From positions 1 to 11,440 of the forward strand of contig QAKO01000107.1 of NCBI GenBank assembly GCA_003343765.1: a stretch of DNA of 11,440 nucleotides, in the 5' to 3' direction. This document shows positions 1-7,100 of the stretch, in pieces; within the stretch, counting starts at the first letter, position 1; every line of letters begins with the position of its first letter. A program made the translations under genes and the position numbers. The DNA comes from Bacillota bacterium. Its GTDB lineage: Bacteria > Bacillota > Clostridia > Christensenellales > Borkfalkiaceae. The notes under the pieces were generated by a model, which saw nothing but the letters and a program-made list of their open reading frames with translations, searched no databases and was not told where the DNA came from.

Positions 1-837
1 GTGACGGATTCTCTTGTCCGGATCGTTCTCCTTCTCTTTCTTGCTTTGCAGGCGGTATTTCGCCGTTGCATAAAATTCTTTGGCCTCTTCCTTATCGATC
101 CTGCCCGTTTCCAGAAGCCAATCGATATAATTCTTATCCGTGCACTCGCCGTAACGGCAAACCGAATCGCCGCGGATACGGTTTATAATCTTCAGACAAA
201 AATAACCGATATCCCTGAAAAGCCCTATGTGCCGCACATATTCGGCATCCTCTTCGAACATATCCGGATACGTAAGCGCGTCGCCGCCAAACTTTTCCAG
301 CGACGAAACCAACCCGGGCCTTGCCGCAAAGCGGTCTGTCGCATCCTCGCCGACAGCACCCGCGTCCGCCACGAGCATCAGCCGCGGTCCCACAAAACTC
401 ATCCTTCCCGCAAACACGGAAAGCAGACAGGGATAATATTTCATCCCGCATGCTCTGAGCACCTTTCCCATCTTCGTGACACGCTCTTCCAACGGTAACA
501 GTTTACCCGATTCGTCATGCACGATTCTTTCTGTCGAAAAGGTCGTCACGCGGATGATCTTTTCCTTTTTGCCCGCATAATATTCCGTCGTAAACAACGA
601 TCTATAAGCATTCTGCGTCTTGTTGTAGATCGCATCTGCCAAAAGAAATATCAGGAAGAACGGGAAAAACACCGCAAGAAATATCGCCGCAAATAAAATA
701 TCCAGCACACGTTTGAAGATCCAGCGGTAATTGAGCGCCATGACCAGCACCAACACCACGATGTCAAACAGAATAAAAACAGCCATGCCCCAAGGCGTAC
801 TCAAAATATCCGCCCCGGACGCCTGAATCGCATTCAT
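1..837 (-). CDS. Sugar-transferase (polyprenyl-phosphate phosphoglycosyl transferase)-like membrane protein, partial, catalytic dyad missing
   Basis: The reading frame is open from an ATG at 837 to the window edge, giving 279 codons without a stop; the C-terminus lies outside. Residues 17-37 form a hydrophobic helix. Residues 42-70 (FKRVLDILFAA then a long apolar run) match the N-terminal membrane helix of bacterial sugar transferases (WcaJ/PglC type), which move a sugar-phosphate from a nucleotide sugar onto undecaprenyl phosphate at the inner face of the membrane. Family signatures follow: VTKMGKVLR (120-128), MSFVGPR (146-152), ARPG (172-175), and FGGDALTYPDMFEEDAEYV (183-201), which aligns with the usual C-terminal block. 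However, the segment normally reading S-L-D-E-L-P reads G-M-K-Y-Y-P (131-136), so the catalytic Asp-Glu dyad is Lys133-Tyr134. The usual RxGxxGxxFxxxKFR block is also weak. A charged Lys/Glu-rich tail begins near 244. The start follows AGGTGA at 848-843. Family membership is fairly sure; activity is doubtful. Confidence 0.75.
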   Translation of the reverse strand, partial: MNAIQASGADILSTPWGMAVFILFDIVVLVLVMALNYRWIFKRVLDILFAAIFLAVFFPFFLIFLLADAIYNKTQNAYRSLFTTEYYAGKKEKIIRVTTFSTERIVHDESGKLLPLEERVTKMGKVLRACGMKYYPCLLSVFAGRMSFVGPRLMLVADAGAVGEDATDRFAARPGLVSSLEKFGGDALTYPDMFEEDAEYVRHIGLFRDIGYFCLKIINRIRGDSVCRYGECTDKNYIDWLLETGRIDKEEAKEFYATAKYRLQSKKEKENDPDKRIRH

Positions 838-865
838 ATGATCACCTGCCACCAATTCTGCCCCC

Positions 866-894
866 ATTATAGCATACACCCCGCCTTTTTGCAA
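866..894 (-). promoter_or_regulatory. Predicted sigma-70-type promoter of the sugar-transferase-like gene
   Basis: On the minus strand, TTGCAA (894-889) and a perfect TATAAT (871-866) are separated by exactly 17 bp, with a TG one base before the -10 hexamer (extended -10). It lies between the ysxC stop and the start at 837, giving a predicted leader of about 20 nt. No terminator-like hairpin is visible between ysxC and this promoter, so read-through from lon-ysxC is also possible. Confidence 0.7.
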
Positions 895-901
895 CCGTAT
901 T

Positions 902-1501
902 TTAAATTTCTTCGGCGTTATGCACGCCTGCCACAACGGAATCCAGTACGCTGAGCACCTCGTCTTTGCCACGCCTGGTTTCATTGGAAACAGCAATCAC
1001 GTTTCCCTCTCCCGTTCTGAAAGCCGCCGCCACCCGTCGCACCGCATCCTTCACACGCGTCTTTGCAAGCTTGTCCGCTTTGGTAGCGATCACCGTAAAA
1101 GGAAGCCGCACCGTATATAAATATTGAATCATCAGAAGATCGTCCGCCGTAGGGTCATGCCGTATGTCCGCCAGCGCAAACACATGCGAAATCGAGTCCT
1201 GTGCAAAAAAATCATCCAGAAGATGCGCCCATTTCTCTTTTTCACCTTTCGAAACGCGCGCAAATCCGTAACCGGGAAGATCCGCCAGAAGAAACTCGCC
1301 GAAATCAAAATAATTTACGAGCCGCGTGCGCCCCGGCTCCGCCGAGGTGCGCGCCAGTTTGTTGCGGTTTGCCAGCATATTGATAAACGAACTCTTGCCC
1401 ACGTTAGATTTCCCGCATACGGCGATCATGGGCTTATCCGGCCTGACAAATCCTTTCCGATCCGCCGCCGACGTGATAAACTTCGCTTCCCTGATAATCA
1501 T
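902..1501 (-). CDS. ysxC: Ribosome biogenesis GTPase YsxC/EngB
   Basis: A 199-residue TRAFAC-class GTPase needed for assembly of the large ribosomal subunit; full length for the family. GTPase motifs are in order: G1/P-loop GKSNVGKS at 30-37, the G2 threonine in GRTR near 59, G3 DLPGYG at 74-79, G4 TKAD at 140-143, and a G5 region around VSNE at 171-174. The DLPGYGFA and PGRTR sequences are characteristic of this subfamily. I chose the ATG at 1501 because the homologous protein begins just there (MIIREAKF) and because the open frame extending upstream to 1651 lies inside the end of lon. The gene starts 7 bp after the lon stop, with GAGGT overlapping that stop as ribosome binding site, so the two are almost certainly cotranscribed. 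The lon-ysxC order is typical of Bacillota. Confidence 0.95.
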   Translation of the reverse strand: MIIREAKFITSAADRKGFVRPDKPMIAVCGKSNVGKSSFINMLANRNKLARTSAEPGRTRLVNYFDFGEFLLADLPGYGFARVSKGEKEKWAHLLDDFFAQDSISHVFALADIRHDPTADDLLMIQYLYTVRLPFTVIATKADKLAKTRVKDAVRRVAAAFRTGEGNVIAVSNETRRGKDEVLSVLDSVVAGVHNAEEI

Positions 1502-1508
1502 TCCGACC

Positions 1509-3827
1509 TCACAGTCCCACGATCGCGTTGCGGAACACCGTACCCACTTCCGACGCAGGTATAAAATGCAGCTCGCCGCGCACGTTTTCGGGAATATCCT
1601 GCTCGTCCCGCTCGTTCTCTTTCGGGATAATGATATTTTTGATCCCCACACGATGCGCTGCCAGCGCTTTCTCTTTCAATCCGCCAATCGGCAGCACCTT
1701 GCCGCGCAACGTGATCTCACCCGTCATTGCGATATCCCTGCGCACCGGCTTATGCGTGAACGCGGACAGGATCGCCGTCGCCATCGTGATCCCCGCACTC
1801 GGCCCGTCCTTCGGCGTCGCTCCCTCCGGCACATGAATGTGTATATCCATCTCTCCGAATACTTCCGGCGCAATGCCGTATTCGTCTGCGTGCGCCCGTA
1901 TATAGCTGATCGCCGCACGCGCAGATTCTTTCATAACGTCACCCAGTTTTCCCGTCAAAAGTATCTCGCCTTTCCCGGGCATCGCCGAAACTTCGATCGT
2001 GAGTGTCGTGCCGCCGACCGCCGTCCAGGCAAGCCCTGTCGCCGCGCCCACTTCGTTTCCGTCCAGCTTCGCATGCTCGTCGTTGTAACGCCGCACCCCC
2101 AACAGGCTTTCCAGATTATTCTCATCCACTGTCTGCTTGTCCATCGACGGATTTTCCGCATAACGTACGGCAATTTTCCTGCAAACCGAACCGATCTGTC
2201 TTTCCAGATTCCGCACGCCCGCTTCCATGGTATATCCTTCGATCACGGCGGTGATCGCGCCGTCCGTGATTTCCAGCAGATCTTCTTTCAGACCGTTTTC
2301 CTTGATCTTCTTCGGAACCAGATACCGACGCGCGATCTCGCGTTTTTCATCCAACGTATAGCCGTTCAGTTCGATCAGCTCCATTCTGTCCAGAAGGGGT
2401 GCAGGGATCGTATCCACCGTGTTCGCCGTTGTAATGAACAATACTTTGGATAAATCGTACGGAACTTCCAGAAAACGATCGCGGAATGTCGTGTTCTGCT
2501 CCGGATCCAATACTTCCAGCAGGGCGCTGGCAGGGTCCCCGCGCATATCCGACGAAACTTTATCGATCTCGTCCAGAAGCATGACGGGATTGATGCTCCC
2601 CGCCTGCTTCATGGCATAAATGATACGGCCCGGGATCGCCCCCACATATGTGCGGCGATGCCCGCGGATCTCCGCTTCATCCTTGACACCGCCCAAGCTC
2701 ATACGCACAAATTTTCTGCCCAATGCGCGCGCCACCGATTTCGCGATCGACGTCTTACCTACCCCCGGAGGCCCTACAAAACAAAGGATCGGCGCATTCA
2801 TGCTCTTCGTAAGCTGCAATACCGCCAAATACTCCGTAATACGCGTTTTTACCTTTTCCAATCCGTAATGATCTTCGTCCAGGATCTTCTTCGCTTCCGC
2901 AAGGTTTTCCGTGTCTTTCGTTTCCTCCGTCCAGGGAAGATCGATCAGCCAATCCAGATAATTGCGTATGACTGTGTATTCCGGCGAAGAAGGCGGCATT
3001 TTGTCCGTCCGAGCAATCTCTTTGAGCGCTTTCTCTTCGATTTCCGCAGGCATATGCTTGTCCTTGATCTGCCTGGTCAGCGACTCTTTCTCGTCTTCAT
3101 CGTCCCCCAGCTCCGTATGGATCGCTTTGAGCTGTTCACGCAAAAAATATTCTTTCTGATTTTTATCAATGTTCTGGCGCACCGTCGCACTGATCTTCTT
3201 TTCCAGTTTCGCGATCTCCAGTTCATCGTTCAGACACCGCTCGAAAATCTTTAAACGCTCCACCGTCTTTGTCGTTTCCAGGATCTTCTGCTTCACGTCT
3301 TCCTTGATATGCAGAAACGAAAGCGCGTTCCCGATATAAGCGTCCGGATCGGTTATGTTTTCCAAAGCCGCCGCGCCTTCTTTGGGAAAACGCATATCGC
3401 TCATCTGAATGTCGCGCATGACGTCCTGCGCCGTACGGAAATACGCTTCTTCCAGCACCGCATCGCCATGCACCGATTTCAGTTCGGATACGTTTGCAAA
3501 AAAGCAGCCGTTTTCTTCGTAAATTTCTTCCGCTTTCGCGCGGTACAAACCCTCCACATTGATCCTGAGATTATTGGAAGGAAGCTTCCCGATCTGCTTG
3601 ATCTTTACAACCGTGCCCACTTTGCAGATATCTTCCGGCACGATCTCATCTTTTTCCGCATCCCTTTGCATGCTCACAAACAGAGTCATGTCACGCTCGG
3701 ACGCCCTCGATATTGCGGTAAGAGAAATCAGTCTCCCCGCATCAAATACATTATTTGTCTGCGGAAAAATTACCTTTCCCCGCAAAGCCACCAATGGCAA
3801 ATTTAAAATCTTTTTGGTCTTTGGCAT
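1509..3827 (-). CDS. lon: ATP-dependent endopeptidase Lon (LonA type)
   Basis: A 772-residue hexameric AAA+ serine protease of the cytosol that degrades misfolded and regulatory proteins. The N-terminal substrate-binding LAN domain starts at residue 8 (LPLVALRGKVIFP) and runs to about 200, followed by a coiled helical region (about 200-270, including KNQKEYFLREQLKAI). The AAA+ module has Walker A GPPGVGKT (352-359) and Walker B with LLDEID (417-422). The C-terminal protease domain has the catalytic serine in KDGPSAG (Ser677) and the partner lysine in GGLKEK (Lys720); the 43-residue spacing equals that of the E. coli Ser679/Lys722 pair. Length and all motifs are normal, so it should be active. 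The ATG at 3827 is set by GGAGGG at 3840-3835 with 7 nt spacing. It is the first gene of a lon-ysxC operon. Confidence 0.97.
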   Translation of the reverse strand: MPKTKKILNLPLVALRGKVIFPQTNNVFDAGRLISLTAISRASERDMTLFVSMQRDAEKDEIVPEDICKVGTVVKIKQIGKLPSNNLRINVEGLYRAKAEEIYEENGCFFANVSELKSVHGDAVLEEAYFRTAQDVMRDIQMSDMRFPKEGAAALENITDPDAYIGNALSFLHIKEDVKQKILETTKTVERLKIFERCLNDELEIAKLEKKISATVRQNIDKNQKEYFLREQLKAIHTELGDDEDEKESLTRQIKDKHMPAEIEEKALKEIARTDKMPPSSPEYTVIRNYLDWLIDLPWTEETKDTENLAEAKKILDEDHYGLEKVKTRITEYLAVLQLTKSMNAPILCFVGPPGVGKTSIAKSVARALGRKFVRMSLGGVKDEAEIRGHRRTYVGAIPGRIIYAMKQAGSINPVMLLDEIDKVSSDMRGDPASALLEVLDPEQNTTFRDRFLEVPYDLSKVLFITTANTVDTIPAPLLDRMELIELNGYTLDEKREIARRYLVPKKIKENGLKEDLLEITDGAITAVIEGYTMEAGVRNLERQIGSVCRKIAVRYAENPSMDKQTVDENNLESLLGVRRYNDEHAKLDGNEVGAATGLAWTAVGGTTLTIEVSAMPGKGEILLTGKLGDVMKESARAAISYIRAHADEYGIAPEVFGEMDIHIHVPEGATPKDGPSAGITMATAILSAFTHKPVRRDIAMTGEITLRGKVLPIGGLKEKALAAHRVGIKNIIIPKENERDEQDIPENVRGELHFIPASEVGTVFRNAIVGL

Positions 3828-3878
3828 AGGTATTCCCTCCTGAAACTGCCCTTCTTCCGTTGCCTGTCATTCCTTCTT

Positions 3879-3907
3879 AGTATACCACAAACCCGAACCT
3901 TTTACAA
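3879..3907 (-). promoter_or_regulatory. Predicted sigma-70-type promoter of lon-ysxC
   Basis: On the minus strand, TTGTAA (3907-3902) and TATACT (3884-3879) are separated by 17 bp. The predicted start is near 3872, about 45 nt before the lon ATG. I saw no HrcA (CIRCE) inverted repeat and no CtsR-type tandem heptamer next to it, so heat-shock control by those repressors is not supported by the sequence. Confidence 0.65.
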
Positions 3908-3960
3908 GCCTATTTTGTGTATCTTTCGTGATGACAGCAAAAACTCCTTATGAATTTTTA

Positions 3961-4104
3961 TCATTTTCTTTTTTTTGAAACGTCCGCGCCTGCGGACGGA
4001 GCATCTTCCGACTCGCTTTCACCTTCGGATTTTACCCCCGTACTTTCCGCCGCTTTCGGTTTACGAAATGCCGCAGCGCAAAAAATTGTGCTGCGGCATT
4101 TCAT
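3961..4104 (-). CDS. Possible small ORF or leftover C-terminal tail (47 codons, low complexity)
   Basis: A short open frame lies between the large surface-protein gene and the lon promoter. From codon 14 on, its sequence is strongly biased to Lys, Glu, Ser, Ala and Asp (for example KPKAAEST, then SEGESESEDAPS, ending VSKKRK), and its codons (GCG, GAA, AAA) resemble those of the neighbouring genes. That looks like a real acidic/basic protein tail. Against a functional gene: there is no ribosome binding site before the ATG at 4104, an in-frame TGA sits two codons further upstream (4113-4111), and the first 13 codons coincide with a long hairpin. It could be an unrecognised small protein, or more likely the remaining 3' end of a gene whose front part was lost. 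Trigger factor and clpX commonly precede lon in Bacillota and trigger factors often have such tails, but this link is only a guess. Confidence 0.25.
   Translation of the reverse strand: MKCRSTIFCAAAFRKPKAAESTGVKSEGESESEDAPSAGADVSKKRK
4065..4102. repeat. Long inverted repeat/hairpin downstream of the large surface-protein gene
   Basis: The arms 4065-4077 and 4090-4102 are a perfect 13-bp inverted repeat (GAAATGCCGCAGC and its complement). Inside, CGCAA...TTGTG extends the stem around an AAAA loop, with one G-U pair in the plus-strand RNA and an A-C mismatch in the minus-strand RNA. It starts 18 bp after the stop of the minus-strand gene at 4121, where a terminator is expected. No T-run follows on either strand, so it is not a standard intrinsic terminator. 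It may act as a 3' end stabiliser or a factor-assisted terminator. Confidence 0.55.
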
Positions 4105-4120
4105 CACTGTTCAGCGTATT

Positions 4121-7100
4121 TTATTTATTTCGTTTTTTCAATAAAACGGCAGCTGTCACCGCTGCGGCTGCGCCGACTGCCGCCACCGCCACAACGCCCC
4201 ATACCCATCCGGGAACGCCGCCGTTTCCTTTTCCGTCGTCAGTATCGGGAACAGGTTGCGTATCCACGTCCGGCGGCAGCTCTTCGTAAACGGCTTGCAG
4301 CGTAAGATCCCCGCTGATGACGAGTTTATCTCCTGCCGCATACAACACTTCGCCGCTTTTCCATCCCACAAACTTCCAGCCTTCTTTTTCCGCCGCGGAC
4401 GGCAAAACGATTTCTTCCCCCGCGATCCCTTCAAACGTTTCCGAAAGAGTATCGAAACGAATGACATACAGCTTTTCATACACAGCTTCCGCCAGCATAT
4501 CGCTTTGCAAAATAACTTTATCCCCGGCCGCCAGCAAGGCATCCCCACACTGCCAGCCCATAAAGCGATATCCATCCTTGCCCTGCGCCTGCGGCAATAC
4601 AGCCTCTGCGCCCGGTTTCAGATACTGTATATTCTCCTCGTCTCCGTCGCGGATGGAAAGACCGTAAAACTTTTCCTGTCCGACCATAACCGCTGCATCG
4701 CTTTCGCCGTACGTGCACGCAAACAGATCTTCTCCGATATATACATACAACTCCCTGCAGATATCCGATACATTCGTACCCGTCGGGAAACGCAGCAACG
4801 GTGTGGACGTATCCCAATCCGCAGGAACATAAAAGGTCAGCGCAAACGAACTTCCGTCCGACGGCAGTGCAGTAAACACGGGAGCTTTCCCCGCCGCAAA
4901 CGCCGCGCTTCCGCTCCAGTCCCATGTTCCGCCCGAAAAAACAGCGTTGCTCTGCGCCGACAGATACACCGTTCCGCCCCGATCGGCACGGCTTCCCGCA
5001 GCCTTTATCACGGCGTCCGTTCCGCCAAACGTTGCATATCCGTTCACATACACGCAGCTCCCCTGCTGCGCCGCATTCTCCGAAAAGCCGACCTGTAAAA
5101 ATGTCGTTCGTCTGCCCGAATTCGACGACGCTACATATACACTGCCGCCGTATGACTGCGCGGAGTTATTCGCGATCTGCGTCGCCTGCGCTCCGTTCCC
5201 CGTCAAACTTGTCAATCCGTCCAGCCAAAGAGCTCCGCCCGCATTCGCCGTATTGCCTTCAAAATGACATCCGTACACGTTCAGAATTCCGCCGCTGCGG
5301 TTGCATACCGCTCCGCCGTTGGCACCCGCCGCATTGTCGTTAAACACGACATCCGTCGCATTCAGGCGGCACGACATGACGATCGCTCCGCCGCTCTCCG
5401 TTGCGGAATTCGCACAAAACTCCGTGTTCGTAAGCGTAACATTCGCCGATGCAACTTCACACGCCAATGCCCCGCCGTTTTTTGCGCGGTTGTTCGAAAA
5501 TACCGTCCCGTCCGCGCGGAACGTCCCGCCGCTCACGCGGACAGCTCCGCCATTTCCCGTGCTTACGCCGTTCTGTAAAACAACACCTGCCCCCAGCTCC
5601 AGAGTCCCCTGACTGATGATCATCGAATCCGCCTGCGCTATATCCATGCCGTCCAGCGTCAGCGTGTTTTGCCCCTCTCCGCTGATCGTCAAAGATGCTC
5701 CGCTGTTGACACGGAACATTACCTGTTCCAGATTCCTGCGCACGGCCACATTCTTTCCCTGCGGTTTCAACGTTACATTGCCCGTAACCGTCACGCCCGT
5801 TTCATATACACTTTCCAGAAGATATACCGTCTCCCCGTCCTGTGCCGCCGCAAACGCTTGCGCCAAAGAAGTAAATCCCTGCCCGTTTACACTCGCCACT
5901 ACACCCTGTTCCGCCGCCGACACCGCCGCACTTTCCGCCGCACATCCGAGCGCACGGTCAAACGCACGCACTTTATATGTCGGCGTGCCATCGGCAGGTG
6001 CCGCGGTATCCGTATAATTTCTTCCGTAGGTGAACCCTATGACTTTGAACCCGCCTGCACCGTCGCTGCGAAGGATCTCATACCCAAGATGCCGAAAATC
6101 CTTGACATCCGGAAGCAACAACGCATACCCTGCATCCGTTTTGCTTACATTGAGAATCTGCGTCCCGTCTTTTTCGCCGTACATTTTCAGTTCATCGCCA
6201 TATTTTGTATAATAATTGTAAAACTGCGCGTCGACATACCAGAGTTTTAACTCACTTTCCACGATCCTGCCCGATTCTTTTGCCAACTCCATCGCCGCGC
6301 GGAACGTATCCGATGCATTTTCATAACCTGTAAAGGCCGCCTTCCAGGAAAAGCCGATCCGATCAAAATAGTAGCTCAGATCGATCCCCGCCGCCAGAGA
6401 ACTGAAATAAACGTGCAACTCCGCGTCCGACAAACCTTTGCGATCTTCGTAACGGAAACAATTGTCCAAACGCCCCCAATATCCGGGGAAACGGCTCTCG
6501 ATACACCACCACGGAAGAGCGTCCGATGCCTTGTCCGCGTAAGCGTTTCCCGCGTTGTCGTCCGGCGCCGCCGCTTTCAGATATTCCGTAAAATTACCGC
6601 GGGCAATCTCCCCGTCCAAAGCTGTCTTATTGAACTGCGACCACATATTATTCGTTACTTCCGAACGCGTGCGCTCAGATATATCCATCATATGCCCAAG
6701 CTCGTGCGACATCCCCCAGCCAAACCCGCTGCCGTAACAGGAGATTTGCTCCCATGTACCTTTCTGGATCCCGACATGCTCGGTATATGCATATGCCGCC
6801 GCCCAAGGCTGCATCACGCGCACGTTCACATTCAAATATTCCGCACGGGCATCGTAATGCTCCGAATCAGGATCATAAGATACTCCGTCAAATTCATATA
6901 AAGATTTCAGGTAACTGTCCCAACCTTCAAGTGCCTGCCCCGGATCCGCACTCTCGTCGATATAGCAGGATTTTGCACGGCTTGCCGTCACCGTCAGTAT
7001 CACCCGATCGCTCTGCATTTCGGTCACGTCATTATAGTATCCGTCCTCTGCCGCATACAGTTCCAGATATTCCGCAAGAGCGTTCCTGTATTCTTCCGCA

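Noticed and set aside
1..498. A 165-codon plus-strand open frame at the window start
   Set aside because: Antisense to the sugar-transferase-like gene, which has clear family motifs in the other strand.
1502..1651. N-terminal extension of ysxC to an ATG at 1651
   Set aside because: It would overlap the end of lon by about 140 bp; the homologous sequence begins at the ATG at 1501, which has GAGGT upstream.
1326..2453. A 375-codon plus-strand open frame
   Set aside because: It lies wholly antisense to lon and ysxC, has no family motif and is rich in Arg/His as expected of an antisense shadow of a GC-rich gene; no supporting ribosome binding site.
3841..3960. CIRCE or CtsR heat-shock operator upstream of lon
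   Set aside because: No TTAGCACTC-type inverted repeat and no tandem GGTCAAA-type heptamers are present near the predicted promoter.
3981..3998. Small hairpin CGTCCGC-GCCT-GCGGACG as a terminator
   Set aside because: On the minus strand it is followed by A residues, not T; the T-run lies on the wrong side for plus-strand use. It also sits in the coding-like small frame.
4121..4250. Sortase (LPxTG) anchor at the C-terminus of the surface protein
   Set aside because: A membrane helix and basic tail are present, but no LPxTG-like motif precedes them; the nearby VPGW is not a match.
4256..5098. A 280-codon plus-strand open frame
   Set aside because: Antisense shadow of the large surface-protein gene; Arg-rich, no recognisable domain, no ribosome binding site.
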